A stretch of DNA of 64,000 bases from Sinorhizobium fredii USDA 257 (GCF_000265205.3 NC_018000.1:3720001-3784000); one strand, 5' to 3'; shown: positions 37,116-47,766, counted from the stretch's first letter. Notes: generated by a model not told the origin, from the sequence alone. A program made the numbers and translations.

Positions 37116-38177
37116 ATGGCGCTCGAGTGGATGAAGGGTTCAGCGAACGGTGTGCAACCCGTGCACGATGGCGACGCGCCAGCGGTCGAAGGAAAGGCGA
37201 GCCATCGGCACGGCGTCGTGGCGGCTGCCGTCTATCAGAACGGCCGGCGCGTTCGCGACATAGAGATCGAAGAGGCCGGAGAGTGGCGACATCGCGAGAA
37301 CGCCGTCGTTTGGATCGGCCTGCACGAGCCGGACCAGCAATTGCTGCGGCAGGTGCAGAAGGAGTTCGACCTGCATGATCTGGCGATCGAGGATGCGGGC
37401 AAGGCGCACCAGCGTCCGAAGCTCGAAATCTACGGCGATGCGATCTTCGCCGTGGCACGAACCGCTCATATGGTCGATGACGAGATCGCCTTCGGCGAGA
37501 CGCATCTCTTCGTCGGGCGCGGCTATGTCGTCTCCGTTCGTCACGGTGCATCGACGTCCTATATGGCGGTGAGGCAGCGCTGCGAATCCTCGCCGGGAGC
37601 GCTTGCCCATGGCGAAAACTACATTCTCTATTCGATCCTCGATTTCATCGTTGATAACTACATGCCGGTGGTCGAGGCGATCCACAGCGAGGTTGAGGAA
37701 CTGGAGGATCGGCTGTTGCGCTCACGGCTGGACAAGGCGGATGTCGAGCGGCTCTATTTGATGCGCCGCAATCTGCTCAAACTGCGCAATGCTGTCGTGC
37801 CTTTGGTCGATGTCTGCCGCCGTCACGAGCATCTCGAACTGCCTGGCATGGACGCGGCCATGCAGCCGCTCTTCCGTGACGTCACCGATCACGTTCGCCG
37901 CGTGCAGGAGGACATCGACGCGCTCCGCGAAGTGTTGGCCTTTACCTTCGAGGCAAGCCTGATGATCGGTCAGTCGGAGCAGACGGAAATCTCGCGCAAG
38001 CTCGCCTCATGGGCGGCGATCCTGGCAGTCCCCACGGCAATCGCCGGGATTTACGGCATGAACTTCGAGGACATGCCGGAGCTCCGGTTCCGTTATGGCT
38101 ATTTCGTCGTATTGGCTGTGATCTTTGGGCTCTGCGCGACGCTTTACCGGTTGTTCCGACGGGCGCGGTGGCTTTGA
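37116..38177 (+). CDS. corA: CorA-family magnesium/cobalt transporter
   Basis: A 353-residue inner-membrane divalent-cation channel. The soluble N-terminal funnel domain includes NAVVWIGLHEPDQQLLRQVQ and LHDLAIEDAGKAHQRPKLEI. The long stalk helix (YLMRRNLLKLRNAVVPL, VTDHVRRVQEDIDALREV) leads to two C-terminal membrane helices. The pore signature GMN is present in AIAGIYGMNFEDMPEL. It starts at the ATG of MALEWMKGSANGV. It is divergent from sthA with 188 bp between. Confidence 0.92.
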   Translation: MALEWMKGSANGVQPVHDGDAPAVEGKASHRHGVVAAAVYQNGRRVRDIEIEEAGEWRHRENAVVWIGLHEPDQQLLRQVQKEFDLHDLAIEDAGKAHQRPKLEIYGDAIFAVARTAHMVDDEIAFGETHLFVGRGYVVSVRHGASTSYMAVRQRCESSPGALAHGENYILYSILDFIVDNYMPVVEAIHSEVEELEDRLLRSRLDKADVERLYLMRRNLLKLRNAVVPLVDVCRRHEHLELPGMDAAMQPLFRDVTDHVRRVQEDIDALREVLAFTFEASLMIGQSEQTEISRKLASWAAILAVPTAIAGIYGMNFEDMPELRFRYGYFVVLAVIFGLCATLYRLFRRARWL

Positions 38178-38210
38178 TTTGGAACCGGAACGGTTCTGCG
38201 CGAGCCTTAT

Positions 38211-39002
38211 TTAGAACAGCCGCAACCCCTTCATGCTGACGTGTCCGTCCTTGCCGATGATCACGTGGTCGTGGACCGTGATGCCGAGCGGCTTGGCCGC
38301 CTCGGCGATCAGCTTCGTCATTTCTATATCCGCGCGCGACGGCGTCGGATCGCCGGACGGATGGTTGTGCACCAGGATCAAAGCGGTCGCGGAAAGCTCC
38401 AGGGCACGCTTGACGACCTCGCGCGGATAGACGGGCGTGTGATCGACGGTTCCCTGCTGCTGCACCTCGTCGGCAATCAGCGTGTTGCGTTTGTCGAGAA
38501 ACAGGATGCGGAACTGTTCCTTCGTTTCATGCGCCATTGCAGCGTGACAATAGTCGATCACGGCGCTCCAGGATGAGAGGACCTGCTTGTTGCGCAGTTC
38601 GCTCTTCATCATCCGTTGCGCCGCGGTCGCGATGAGTTTCAGGTCGAGCGCGACGGACTCGCCGACGCCCTTGACCTCCTGCAAAAGCTGCTGCGGCGCG
38701 CCGAAAACCCCGGCCAGCGTACCGAAGCGAGCGAGAAGGTCCTTGGCGATCGGTTTCGTGTCGCGGCGGGGTATGAGGCGGAACAGAATGAGTTCGAGGA
38801 TCTCGTAGTCTGCGAGCGCCGCATCGCCCTGTTCGCGGTAGCGAATCCGTAGCCGATCCCGATGGCCGTGATAGTGCGCCTCGGCGGTGCCGCCAGGCGT
38901 CGGCGCCTTGTCGAGCTTGCGTGTCTTCTGGCGCGCGAAGAACTGCCGTTCGTCGGCGGGCTCAGCGGCGTCCGGTTCAGGAAAAAGAGGCGGTTTCGTC
39001 AC
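38211..39002 (-). CDS. radC: RadC/JAB-domain DNA metabolism protein
   Basis: A 263-residue RadC-family protein: an N-terminal helix-hairpin-helix segment ([40 protein letters not shown]) and a JAB1/MPN metallo-domain with [20 protein letters not shown], the zinc-binding His and Asp residues. The role in DNA repair is historically assigned and not well proven. It overlaps the map stop region by four bases and is the last gene of the sfsA-map-radC run on the minus strand. Confidence 0.92.
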   Translation of the reverse strand: MTKPPLFPEPDAAEPADERQFFARQKTRKLDKAPTPGGTAEAHYHGHRDRLRIRYREQGDAALADYEILELILFRLIPRRDTKPIAKDLLARFGTLAGVFGAPQQLLQEVKGVGESVALDLKLIATAAQRMMKSELRNKQVLSSWSAVIDYCHAAMAHETKEQFRILFLDKRNTLIADEVQQQGTVDHTPVYPREVVKRALELSATALILVHNHPSGDPTPSRADIEMTKLIAEAAKPLGITVHDHVIIGKDGHVSMKGLRLF

Positions 39003-39838
39003 GCGTTGCCCAGTGCGCTGACGCCAGGCATGAAAAGGCCAGCCGGTGAAAGCGTGAAAACTTCGCAGCCGTTCGCCGTAACGCCGACCGTGTGTTCATA
39101 CTGCGCCGAAAGCGACCGGTCGCGCGTCACGGCCGTCCAGCCGTCTGAGAGCACCTTTACATGCGGGCGGCCGAGATTGATCATCGGCTCGATCGTGAAG
39201 ATCATGCCCTCCTTAAGTTCCGGACCTTCGCTGGCGTTACCATAGTGGAGGATGTTCGGAGCATCGTGGAAGAGGCGGCCAACGCCGTGGCCGCAGAAGT
39301 CCCGGACGACCGAGCAGCGCTCCGACTCCGCATAGATCTGAATTGCCTCGCCGATCGCGCCGGTACGGGCGCCGGGACGAACCGCCGCTATGCCGCGCAT
39401 CAGGCATTCATGCGTGACTTCGAGCAGGCGTTCGGCGGCGCGCTTGATCTCGCCGACCGGGTACATCCGGCTGGAATCGCCATGCCAGCCATCGACGACA
39501 TAGGTCACGTCGATGTTGACGATATCGCCGTCGCGCAACGGCTTGTCGTTCGGAATGCCGTGGCAGACGACGTGATTGATCGAGGTGCAGGACGACTTTG
39601 TATAGCCGCGATAGTTCAGGGTCGCGGGCAGCGCACCGTGATCCATGCCGAATTCGTAGACGAAGCGATCGATCTCTTCCGTCGTGACGCCGGGCTGCAC
39701 CTGCGACGCCAGTTCGTCGAGGCAGCGTGCCGTCACCTGACAGGCCTTGCGCATGCCTTCGAATCCATCCGGTCCGTAGAGACGAATGACGCCGGTGTTC
39801 TTGTAGGGGGCGGCGCCGGCCTCGATGTAAGTTACCAT
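38999..39838 (-). CDS. map: Methionine aminopeptidase, type I
   Basis: A 279-residue metalloprotease that removes the initiator methionine. All metal-binding regions are visible: [20 protein letters not shown] (two Asp ligands), [16 protein letters not shown] (His), [12 protein letters not shown] (Glu), and [15 protein letters not shown] with the final Glu. [20 protein letters not shown] carries the catalytic His. The gene overlaps sfsA upstream by seven bases and radC downstream by four, indicating one transcript. Confidence 0.95.
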   Translation of the reverse strand: MVTYIEAGAAPYKNTGVIRLYGPDGFEGMRKACQVTARCLDELASQVQPGVTTEEIDRFVYEFGMDHGALPATLNYRGYTKSSCTSINHVVCHGIPNDKPLRDGDIVNIDVTYVVDGWHGDSSRMYPVGEIKRAAERLLEVTHECLMRGIAAVRPGARTGAIGEAIQIYAESERCSVVRDFCGHGVGRLFHDAPNILHYGNASEGPELKEGMIFTIEPMINLGRPHVKVLSDGWTAVTRDRSLSAQYEHTVGVTANGCEVFTLSPAGLFMPGVSALGNA

Positions 39839-40587
39839 TCCAAGACTTTCGATGTTTCAGGCGATTTTCTTAAATCAGCAAGGACCGGTTCGTCCACTGT
39901 CATCGCTGCGGTCGGCACGATCTCGAATGGCGATATCGCGCATCTGATCGCATAGGCTTCGACGCCGCGCGCAGTGGCCCGTTCGAAAGCCCGAGCATAA
40001 ACCGGATCGAGGTCGCGGCATATCCGCAAGACGCTGCAGTCGCTTCTTTGAACAAGATAGAGCATGATCGCCCGGTGTCCGGCCTCGACCATGTCGCCGA
40101 GTTCGTCAAGGTGCTTGGAGCCGCGCGCCGTCGGGCTGTCGGGAAACTCCGCCATTGCCTCGGCTCGGCTGAAATGGACATTCTTTACTTCGACATAGGC
40201 AAGGCCCTTCGCCGGATCGATGAGCAGAATATCGATCCTCGAATTTCGCCCGTATCTCTGTTCGCGGCGGAGCGTTTCATAAGTATGGAGATCGCTGACC
40301 AGTCCGGCGGCGATCGCTTCCTCGGCGATCCGGTTTGGCAGCCCGGTGTTGATGCCGACAAGCGTTCCGTCCGCCTCGACAATCTCCAGCATGTGGCGGT
40401 ACTTGCGTGTTGGCGAGTCATGCTCCGACAGCCAGATGGCCGATCCGGGCGCCGTGAGGCCGCGCATCGAGCCGGTATTCGGGCAGGAGCCGGTGATCCG
40501 CGTCCCGTCGGCAAGATCGGCATCGAAGAGGAAGCGTTTGTAACGCTGGAGAAGCGTTGCTGGAACGAGCGGGCGGGAGAAGTTCAC
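39832..40587 (-). CDS. sfsA: Sugar fermentation stimulation protein SfsA (putative nuclease)
   Basis: A 251-residue SfsA-family protein: [39 protein letters not shown]-type segment [35 protein letters not shown] and [16 protein letters not shown]. The EVK motif resembles PD-(D/E)XK nucleases, and the N-terminal OB-fold is suggested to bind DNA; the cellular role is not settled. The start is a GTG ([13 protein letters not shown]) at 40587; no upstream ATG fits the family length. It shares an operon with map and radC. Confidence 0.88.
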   Translation of the reverse strand: MNFSRPLVPATLLQRYKRFLFDADLADGTRITGSCPNTGSMRGLTAPGSAIWLSEHDSPTRKYRHMLEIVEADGTLVGINTGLPNRIAEEAIAAGLVSDLHTYETLRREQRYGRNSRIDILLIDPAKGLAYVEVKNVHFSRAEAMAEFPDSPTARGSKHLDELGDMVEAGHRAIMLYLVQRSDCSVLRICRDLDPVYARAFERATARGVEAYAIRCAISPFEIVPTAAMTVDEPVLADLRKSPETSKVLEW

Positions 40588-40603
40588 GATGCGTTTCCGC
40601 GGG

Positions 40604-42448
40604 TCAGGCGCGAACGCGCACGTAGGAGCCCGGCGCTTCCTCGATGGAGTTGAGCGGCCCTCCGGCCTTGCGGGCGGGAACGCGTCGCTTGTCGAGCTTT
40701 TCGACCCAGTCGTGCCAATGCGGCCACCAGGAGCCCGGCGTTTCCTTGGCCTTCTCCAGCCATTCCTCCAGATCGCCCTTCGGGGGTCCGCCCGTCCAGA
40801 ACTGGTATTTGCTCTTGTCCGGCGGGTTGACGACGCCCGCAATGTGGCCGGAGCCGGACAGAACGAAGGTAACCTTGCCGCCGAAGAGCCCGCTGCCAAG
40901 GAAGACGGACTTCGCCGGTGCGATGTGATCTTCCTTGGTGGCGAGGTTGTAGATCGGGATCTTTACGTCGCCGAGCGACACCTTGCGTCCGGCAAGCACC
41001 ATCTCGCCCTTGGCGAGCTTGTTCTCGAGATAGCAATTGCGCAGATAGAAGGAGTGGTTGGCAGCGGGCATCCGCGTCGAATCGGAGTTCCAGTAGAGCA
41101 GGTCGAAGGGCAGGGGGTCCTGGCCCTTGAGGTAGTTGTTCACGAAATAGGGCCAGATCAACTCGGAAGCGCGAAGCATGTTGAATGCGGTCGCCATTTT
41201 CGAGCCTTCGAGATAGCCGGTGGCGCTCATTTTGGCTTCGATCTGCTGAATCTGGTCGTCGTCGACGAAGACCTTGAGGTCGCCCGCATAGGTGAAATCC
41301 ACCTGGGTGGTGAAGAGCGTCGCCGAGCGGATACGGTCGTCGCCTTCGGCTGCATGGAGCGCCAGCGTGGCGCCGAGCAGGGTGCCGCCGACGCAATAGC
41401 CGATCGCATTGACCTCGCGCTCGCCGGTTGCCTGTTCGATCGTGTCGAGCGCGAAGCCGACGCCTTCGCGTGCATAGGCTTCCCAGTCCTTTCGGGCGTG
41501 GCGCTCATCCGGATTGACCCAGGAGATGACGAAGACCGTGTGGCCCTGGTCCACTGCCCATTTGATGAAGGACTTTTGCGGGTTGAGGTCGAGCACGTAG
41601 TACTTGTTGATCCACGGCGGGCAGATCAGGAGCGGCCGCTTCAGCACCGTTTCGGTGCTCGCTTCGTATTGGATGACCTGGCAAATGTCGGATTGTGCGA
41701 TCACCTTGCCGGGGGTGATCGCAATGTTCTCGCCGATGGCGAACTTGCTGGTATCAGTTTGCCTGAGCCGGAGCTCGCCGCGCCCGGCGGCGATGTCCTC
41801 GGCGAGCATCTGCATGCCCTTGACGAGATTTGCCCCGCTCGAGGCGACGGTCTCCCGGTAGAGCTGCGGATTCGTGGTGATGAAATTGCTCGGAGAGAGC
41901 GCGCTGGAGATCTGGCGCACGTAGAAGGCCGCCTTGTGGCGGGTATGGTCGTCGAGGCCCTCGGCCTCCTTGACCATTTGCTCCGCCCAGTCGGATGTCG
42001 TGAAATAGGCCTGGCGAATGAAGTCGAAGAAGGGATTCTTCACCCAGTCCTCGTCCGCAAAGCGTTTGTCGTTGCGTTGGAGGTTCTCCGATTCGGCGAC
42101 GTCGTCGCCGGCCATCCGGTGCAGTGTCCGCGACCAGATGTCGAAGAAGCTCCCCATCAGATGCGTCTGCGCTTCCAGCGTTCGACGCGGATCGGAGAGC
42201 CAGTATTCGGAGACTTTGGAGAGTGTCTTGACCATGTCGGAGACAGGCTCGGAGTAAGTATCTTTTTTCTCGCCGGCCTCCCGCGGCGCCAACCATGCGG
42301 AAGCCGCCTTTCCCATCTGTTCGACCGCGCGGGCCAGGTTGATGGCCAAGTTCTGGGGGTCCTTGACGATGTAAGGCTCGACAGATTTGGGATCGAAGCC
42401 TGAAAAGCCGCCCTTGCCCGTGGTGTCCTCGGCCTTGTCTGATGTCAC
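40604..42448 (-). CDS. phaC: Class I polyhydroxyalkanoate (PHB) synthase
   Basis: A 614-residue poly-beta-hydroxybutyrate synthase that polymerises hydroxyacyl-CoA into storage granules. The lipase-like box is [11 protein letters not shown] with the catalytic Cys at residue 352. The catalytic Asp lies in the [12 protein letters not shown] region and the His in [34 protein letters not shown] and [16 protein letters not shown] are class I hallmarks. The start is GTG at 42448 with GGAGG seven bases upstream; the frame continues further upstream but without family similarity. No phaE or phaR neighbour supports class I. It is divergent from the lipoprotein gene. Confidence 0.95.
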   Translation of the reverse strand: MTSDKAEDTTGKGGFSGFDPKSVEPYIVKDPQNLAINLARAVEQMGKAASAWLAPREAGEKKDTYSEPVSDMVKTLSKVSEYWLSDPRRTLEAQTHLMGSFFDIWSRTLHRMAGDDVAESENLQRNDKRFADEDWVKNPFFDFIRQAYFTTSDWAEQMVKEAEGLDDHTRHKAAFYVRQISSALSPSNFITTNPQLYRETVASSGANLVKGMQMLAEDIAAGRGELRLRQTDTSKFAIGENIAITPGKVIAQSDICQVIQYEASTETVLKRPLLICPPWINKYYVLDLNPQKSFIKWAVDQGHTVFVISWVNPDERHARKDWEAYAREGVGFALDTIEQATGEREVNAIGYCVGGTLLGATLALHAAEGDDRIRSATLFTTQVDFTYAGDLKVFVDDDQIQQIEAKMSATGYLEGSKMATAFNMLRASELIWPYFVNNYLKGQDPLPFDLLYWNSDSTRMPAANHSFYLRNCYLENKLAKGEMVLAGRKVSLGDVKIPIYNLATKEDHIAPAKSVFLGSGLFGGKVTFVLSGSGHIAGVVNPPDKSKYQFWTGGPPKGDLEEWLEKAKETPGSWWPHWHDWVEKLDKRRVPARKAGGPLNSIEEAPGSYVRVRA

Positions 42449-42557
42449 CCGGCGTCCTCCACAGCACGTTGTTTGTTTTGTATTTTTACATTCTGCCCGA
42501 AAATGATTACAAGGGCTAGCGCATCGTCGCTCCTTAAAAACAGAGGTCATCGCCAGC

Positions 42558-42863
42558 ATGCTCGTCGTCGCAAACCAGCGTTCGCTTTCCCGGATTTCCG
42601 GGTTGATTCTCGCAGGCATGCTTGCCGGATGCAATTCGACGGCCGATCTCGCCACCTATCCTTCGGTCTACGGGCAGAAGCCTGCCGCCATGCAGCAGAT
42701 GACCGACGCAGAGGCGGTGAACATGCAGGGGCAACTGACGGCGCTTGCCGCGCAGCGTAAATCCGGCGTCATCTCCGAAGCGGAGTATCAGCGCCGTCTG
42801 AAGGAATTGCAGTTGCTCGCCGAACAGCATGGGGTCGAAGCGCAAAAACAGATCGAGAATTAG
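42558..42863 (+). CDS. Small lipoprotein of unknown function
   Basis: A 101-residue protein with a lipoprotein signal peptide (LILAGMLAGC, lipidated Cys25) and a mature part of about 76 residues. Its C-terminal helix (KSGVISEAEYQRRLKELQLL) resembles a short SHOCT-like motif. I do not recognise the family. It is divergent from phaC with 109 bp between and is followed by the aminotransferase gene after 124 bp. Confidence 0.75.
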   Translation: MLVVANQRSLSRISGLILAGMLAGCNSTADLATYPSVYGQKPAAMQQMTDAEAVNMQGQLTALAAQRKSGVISEAEYQRRLKELQLLAEQHGVEAQKQIEN

Positions 42864-42987
42864 CACTTGCCTTTCTCGTGATTTGGCCGCAAAGCGTTGA
42901 ATGGCCGCACTGACGGCCATTCACCCCGCGCATGTTGAGCGATTGCCGATGAGGCCCGCGAAACCGCGCGCCAAATGAGGTCTGGAG

Positions 42988-44205
42988 ATGGAAGAGTTTC
43001 ATAAAGTCCGGCGTTTGCCGCCCTATGTTTTCGAACAGGTCAACCGTTTGAAAGCAAGCGCGCGAGCCGCCGGTGCTGACATCATCGACCTCGGCATGGG
43101 CAATCCGGATCTTCCCACTCCGCAGTCGATCGTCGACAAGCTCTGCGAAGTCGTCCAGGACCCGCGCACCCATCGTTATTCTTCCTCGAAGGGCATTCCG
43201 GGGCTGCGCCGCGCCCAGGCCGCCTATTATGCCCGCCGCTTCGGCGTCAAGCTCAATCCCGAGACGCAGGTCGTCGCCACGCTGGGCTCAAAAGAAGGCT
43301 TCGCCAACATGGCGCAGGCGATCACCGCTCCGGGCGACGTCGTTCTGTGTCCGAACCCGACCTATCCGATCCATGCCTTCGGATTCCTGATGGCCGGCGG
43401 CGTCATCCGTTCGATCTCGGTCGAGCCGGACGAGAGCTTCTTCCCGCCGCTTGAGCGCGCCGTGAAGCACTCGATCCCGAAGCCCCTGGCGCTGATCCTC
43501 AACTATCCGTCCAATCCGACCGCCCAGGTCGCCACGCTCGATTTCTATAAGGACGTTATCGCCTTCGCGAAGAAGCACGACATCATCGTGCTGTCGGACC
43601 TGGCCTATTCGGAAATCTACTTCGACGACGTGCCGCCGCCCTCGGTCCTGGAAGTGCCGGGCGCGATCGACGTCACGGTCGAATTCACCTCGATGTCGAA
43701 GACGTTTTCGATGCCCGGCTGGCGGATGGGCTTCGCCGTCGGCAACGAGCGCCTGATCGCGGCGCTGACGCGGGTGAAGTCCTATCTCGATTACGGCGCC
43801 TTCACGCCGATCCAGGTGGCCGCGACCCAGGCGTTGAACGGCGACGGCAGCGACATCGCCGAGGTGCGCAACATCTACAAGCGCCGCCGCGACGTGATGG
43901 TCGACAGCTTCGGCAAGGCCGGCTTCGAAGTGCCGCCGCCGCCGGCGACGATGTTCGCCTGGGCGAAGATCCCCGAGAAGTTCCGCCACCTCGGCTCGCT
44001 GGAGTTCTCCAAGCTGCTCGTCGAGAAGGCGGATGTCGCGGTGGCCCCCGGCATCGGCTTCGGCGAGCAGGGCGACGATTATGTCCGCCTGGCGCTCGTC
44101 GAGAACGAGCACCGCATCCGCCAGGCGGCGCGCAACATCAAGCGCTTCCTGTCGACGGCGGATGAGACGATGCACAATGTCGTCTCGCTGAATGCACATC
44201 GGTAG
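42988..44205 (+). CDS. Class I/II aminotransferase (AlaT/LL-DAP aminotransferase-like)
   Basis: A 405-residue PLP-dependent aminotransferase of fold type I. Motifs: DIIDLGMGNPDLPTPQSIVD, SSSKGIPGLRRAQAAYYARR, LGSKEGFANMAQAITAPGDV, the NYPSNPTAQVAT active-site Asn, LSDLAYSEIYF, and the PLP lysine in TSMSKTFSMPGWRMGFAVG. The close relatives are annotated as alanine, aspartate or LL-diaminopimelate aminotransferase; I cannot decide among these. It lies 73 bp upstream of hom on the same strand, which suggests a role in aspartate-family amino acid synthesis. Confidence 0.85.
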   Translation: MEEFHKVRRLPPYVFEQVNRLKASARAAGADIIDLGMGNPDLPTPQSIVDKLCEVVQDPRTHRYSSSKGIPGLRRAQAAYYARRFGVKLNPETQVVATLGSKEGFANMAQAITAPGDVVLCPNPTYPIHAFGFLMAGGVIRSISVEPDESFFPPLERAVKHSIPKPLALILNYPSNPTAQVATLDFYKDVIAFAKKHDIIVLSDLAYSEIYFDDVPPPSVLEVPGAIDVTVEFTSMSKTFSMPGWRMGFAVGNERLIAALTRVKSYLDYGAFTPIQVAATQALNGDGSDIAEVRNIYKRRRDVMVDSFGKAGFEVPPPPATMFAWAKIPEKFRHLGSLEFSKLLVEKADVAVAPGIGFGEQGDDYVRLALVENEHRIRQAARNIKRFLSTADETMHNVVSLNAHR

Positions 44206-44278
44206 GAAAAGAGCCGACTTTCGCGCAAAATGGCCCTGCCGCTCCGGCGGGGCGCCTTCTACATGTTAGGAACTTGCT

Positions 44279-45601
44279 ATGGCAGATGCCCTCAAAATCG
44301 GCATTGCGGGCTTGGGGACGGTTGGTGCCTCACTCGTGCGGATTCTCCAGGAACGTCGTGAGATGCTGGCAACGACGTGCGGAAGGCCGATCGAGCTTGT
44401 TGCCGTGGCGGCAAGGGATCGCAGCAAGGACCGCGGCGTCGATCTGGGTAAGGCCGCCTGGTTCGAGAACGCGGTGGCACTCGCCTCCGAGGCGGATATC
44501 GATGTCTTTGTCGAGTTGATGGGCGGGGCCGGGGATCCGGCCTATTCCTCGGTCAAGGCGGCACTGAAGCGCGGTATCCATGTGGTTACCGCCAACAAGG
44601 CGCTGCTGGCGCAGCACGGCATCGAACTCGCCGGCATTGCCGAGGAACAGGGCGCGCTGCTCAACTACGAGGCGGCGGTCGCCGGCGGCATCCCGGTCAT
44701 CAAGGCGCTGCGCGAATCGCTGACGGGCAATACCGTCTCGCGCGTCTACGGGATCATGAACGGAACCTGCAACTACATCCTGACAAAGATGGAGAAGGAG
44801 GGGCTGACCTTCGAGGCTTGCCTGAAGGAAGCGCAGCGCCTCGGCTACGCCGAAGCGGACCCGGCCTTCGATATCGAGGGCAATGACACCGCCCACAAGC
44901 TCTCGATCCTGACCAGCCTAGCCTTCGGCACGGCGATCGCCGCCGATGACATCTACCTGGAAGGCATCACCAATATCTCGATCGAGGACATCCAGGCAGC
45001 CGCCGACCTTGGCTACCGCATCAAGCTGCTCGGCGTGGCGCAGCGTACCGATAGCGGTATCGAGCAGCGCGTCCACCCGACGATGGTTCCGTATGACTCC
45101 GTCATCGCACAAGTCGACGGCGTGACGAATGCGGTCGCGATCGAGTCCGACATTCTGGGCGAATTGCTGATGGTCGGCCCCGGCGCCGGCGGCAATGCGA
45201 CGGCATCGGCGGTGCTTGGCGATATCGCCGACATCGCCAAGAGCCGCCCGGGCGCCCAACACGTCCCGGCGTTCGGACGGCCCACCACGGCCCTGCTGCC
45301 CTACAAGCGGGCCCGGATGCAGAGCCACGAGGGCGGATACTTCATTCGCCTGAAAGTGGTCGATCGCACCGGCGTCTTCGCCAACATCGCCCGGCACATG
45401 GCGGAAAACGACATCTCGCTCGAATCGATCATGCAGCATTCCAAGCATTACGCGGATCCTGCCGAACCGAAGACGATCATCCTGGTCACGCATGCAACGC
45501 ACGAAGCTTCGGTGCGCAGGGCGATCGTCTCGATCAAGGGCGAGGGCTATCTCGTCGGAGAGCCGCAGGTGATCCGCATCGAGCGGCCCAAGGACTGGTG
45601 A
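44279..45601 (+). CDS. hom: Homoserine dehydrogenase
   Basis: A 440-residue NAD(P)-dependent enzyme that reduces aspartate semialdehyde to homoserine for threonine, methionine and isoleucine. The Rossmann motif is KIGIAGLGTVGASLVRIL, the catalytic region is VVTANKALLAQHGIELA and EAAVAGGIPVIKALRESLTG with GIMNGTCNYILTKMEKEG. A C-terminal ACT domain (FIRLKVVDRTGVFANIARHM) points to allosteric control by threonine. Length fits the monofunctional enzyme. recJ follows after 121 bp. Confidence 0.95.
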   Translation: MADALKIGIAGLGTVGASLVRILQERREMLATTCGRPIELVAVAARDRSKDRGVDLGKAAWFENAVALASEADIDVFVELMGGAGDPAYSSVKAALKRGIHVVTANKALLAQHGIELAGIAEEQGALLNYEAAVAGGIPVIKALRESLTGNTVSRVYGIMNGTCNYILTKMEKEGLTFEACLKEAQRLGYAEADPAFDIEGNDTAHKLSILTSLAFGTAIAADDIYLEGITNISIEDIQAAADLGYRIKLLGVAQRTDSGIEQRVHPTMVPYDSVIAQVDGVTNAVAIESDILGELLMVGPGAGGNATASAVLGDIADIAKSRPGAQHVPAFGRPTTALLPYKRARMQSHEGGYFIRLKVVDRTGVFANIARHMAENDISLESIMQHSKHYADPAEPKTIILVTHATHEASVRRAIVSIKGEGYLVGEPQVIRIERPKDW

Positions 45602-45622
45602 TCCCTTAAATCTGTTGAGAAA

Positions 45623-45653
45623 CACTCCAGGATGCCTGTTACGGGCTGGAGTG
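45623..45653. repeat. Inverted repeat between hom and recJ
   Basis: CACTCCAG and CTGGAGTG flank a 15-bp loop, 22 bp after the hom stop. A T-rich stretch follows only after another 16 bp, so it may be a weak terminator. Confidence 0.45.
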
Positions 45654-45722
45654 GCCGACCTGCCTGTTTTTCTGCCTTAAAATCTTGGTTAAGAACGGAG
45701 GGACTTCAGGCGGACAGGCAGC

Positions 45723-47525
45723 ATGGACCTATTGGCGGATCCGATAGAGCGGGCATTTCTCGGCGTCGAACGCTCGATCAGCGGTCAGCGCTGGGTCTCG
45801 CGCCTCGATCAGGCCGGGCAGAATCGCGCTTTGGCGATCAGCCAGGTGCACGGCCATTCGGAGCTCATCGCCCGGGTGCTGGCAGGCCGTGGCGTCGGTC
45901 TCGACGACGCGGCACAATTCCTCGATCCGACGCTGCGCGCGCTGATGCCCGATCCGGACGTGCTGACCGATTGCCGCAAGGCTGCGGAGCGGCTCGCCGA
46001 TGCCGTTCGCCGCGGCGAGAAAGTCGCGATATTCGGTGACTACGACGTCGATGGCGCGGCGTCTTCGGCGCTGATGCTGCGGTTCCTCCGCCATTTCGAC
46101 GTTCAACCCGAGATCTATATTCCCGATCGCATCTTCGAGGGCTACGGGCCGAACCCGCAGGCGATCGAACAGCTGATCGGCAACGGTGCCGGTCTGATCG
46201 TCACCGTCGACTGCGGTTCGACAAGCCATGAGTCGCTCGCGGTCGCTGCCGAGCGCGGCATCGACGTGGTCGTCATCGATCACCACCAGGTCGGCGCGAC
46301 GCTCCCGCCATGCCACGCGCTCGTCAATCCGAATCGCGAGGACGATTTGTCCGGACAGGGGCACCTCTGTGCGGCGGGCGTCGTCTATTTGGTGCTCGTC
46401 AACACCTTGCGGGTGCTGCGGCTTGGTGGCAATGCGCGTGCCGCCTCGTTCGATCTGCTGGCACTGCTCGATCTCGTGGCGCTGGCAACGGTCTGCGACG
46501 TGGTACCGCTCAAGGGGCTGAACCGTGCCTATGTCGTCAAGGGACTGATCGCGGCGCGGCACATGGGCAATAACGGGCTGGCAGCCCTGCTGCGCAAGGC
46601 CGCGATCGGTGGCCCGGTCACGCTGTATCACCTTGGGTTTCTGATCGGACCACGTATCAATGCGGGTGGCCGGATCGGCGATGCCGCGCTCGGCAGCCGG
46701 CTATTGACCCTCGACGATGCGACGGCGGCCGAGGTGATCGCCAGCCAGCTCGACGAGCTCAATCGCGAGCGCCAGGCGATGGAGGCGGCGATGCTCGCCG
46801 AGGCGGAGGCGGAAGTGCTGGCGGAATACGGCACGGGTGAGGGGGCTTCCGTGATCGTCACCGCCAGGGAGAACTGGCATCCGGGCATCGTCGGTCTCAT
46901 CGCGGCACGCATCAAGGAGAAGTTCCGCCGGCCGACCTTTGCCATCGCCTTCGATCCGAGCGGCCGCGGGACCGGCTCCGGCCGCTCGATCACTGGTTTC
47001 GACATGGGCCGGCTCGTTCGCGCCGCGGTCGACGATGGCCTCCTCGTCAAAGGAGGCGGACATGCGATGGCGGCCGGCCTGACGGTCGAGCGGACCAAAC
47101 TCGGGCGACTGCGCCAATTCTTCGAGGAACGCGCCGAGGGCGCAGTACGCAACCTGGTCGCCGTTGAGACCCTCAAGCTCGACGGCGCGCTGGCGGCGGC
47201 CGGAGCGACGCTCGACCTCGTCGACCTTCTCGACCAGGCCGGCCCCTACGGCTCGGCCCATCCTCAGCCGGTCTTCGCCTTTCCGCAGCATCGGCTGCGC
47301 GACAGCCGACAAGTCGGCGCCAATCACGTCAAGGTCACGCTCGAGGGCCATGACGGCAGCCGAATCGACGGCATTGCCTTCCGGGCGACGGAAACGCCGC
47401 TCGGCGATTTTCTGCTCGGCAACCGCGGCTCGACGATCCATGTCGCCGGTTCGGTTTCAGCGGACCTTTGGCAGGGATCGCGCCGGGTGCAACTGCGTGT
47501 GACGGATGCGGCAAGGGCCAATTGA
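45723..47525 (+). CDS. recJ: Single-stranded-DNA-specific exonuclease RecJ
   Basis: A 600-residue 5'-3' exonuclease of the DHH phosphoesterase family used in recombination and mismatch repair. The DHH signature residues are in VAIFGDYDVDGAASSALMLR, DHHQVGATLPPCHALVNPN and the LCAAGVVYLVLVN segment. The DHHA1 part includes GPRINAGGRIGDAALGSRLL and GSGRSITGFDMGRLVRAAVD with KGGGHAMAAGLTVE. The C-terminal OB domain carries HVKVTLEGHDGSRIDGIAFR. The size is typical for alphaproteobacteria. Confidence 0.95.
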   Translation: MDLLADPIERAFLGVERSISGQRWVSRLDQAGQNRALAISQVHGHSELIARVLAGRGVGLDDAAQFLDPTLRALMPDPDVLTDCRKAAERLADAVRRGEKVAIFGDYDVDGAASSALMLRFLRHFDVQPEIYIPDRIFEGYGPNPQAIEQLIGNGAGLIVTVDCGSTSHESLAVAAERGIDVVVIDHHQVGATLPPCHALVNPNREDDLSGQGHLCAAGVVYLVLVNTLRVLRLGGNARAASFDLLALLDLVALATVCDVVPLKGLNRAYVVKGLIAARHMGNNGLAALLRKAAIGGPVTLYHLGFLIGPRINAGGRIGDAALGSRLLTLDDATAAEVIASQLDELNRERQAMEAAMLAEAEAEVLAEYGTGEGASVIVTARENWHPGIVGLIAARIKEKFRRPTFAIAFDPSGRGTGSGRSITGFDMGRLVRAAVDDGLLVKGGGHAMAAGLTVERTKLGRLRQFFEERAEGAVRNLVAVETLKLDGALAAAGATLDLVDLLDQAGPYGSAHPQPVFAFPQHRLRDSRQVGANHVKVTLEGHDGSRIDGIAFRATETPLGDFLLGNRGSTIHVAGSVSADLWQGSRRVQLRVTDAARAN

Positions 47526-47608
47526 GTGCGCTCGCGCCGCGGCGAACTCCCCAAGCCGTATCAGCGGGTTGCGCAATGTAACTAAAGGGAATTCTGAAGA
47601 TTGGAAAA

Positions 47609-47684
47609 TGGCACGCCCAACGGGAATCGAACCCGTGTTTCCGCCGTGAAAGGGCGGCGTCCTAGACCGCTAGACGATGGGCGC
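47609..47684 (-). tRNA. tRNA-Glu(UUC), copy 1
   Basis: Minus-strand 76-nt tRNA with encoded CCA. The acceptor is GCGCCCA with TGGGCGT and discriminator G. The anticodon stem CCGCC/GGCGG encloses CTTTCAC, giving anticodon UUC. The T-arm has GGGTTCGATTCCC. The D-arm differs by one extra base (GGTCTAGG) from the 75-nt copies. Its 5' leader and promoter are duplicated upstream of copies 3 and 4. Confidence 0.95.
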
Positions 47685-47766
47685 CTCCGCACGGCTATTA
47701 GCCGTGCAAAGTGTTGCAGCGAACTTCGTGCGCCGAAACGGAGCACGGCGCTGCAAGACGAGGTGG

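Noticed and set aside
40589..42403. 604-codon plus-strand frame opposite phaC
   Set aside because: Antisense shadow; the phaC frame has catalytic motifs and a good SD.
43288..44199. 303-codon minus-strand frame opposite the aminotransferase
   Set aside because: Antisense shadow with low-complexity Arg/Asp/Val content.
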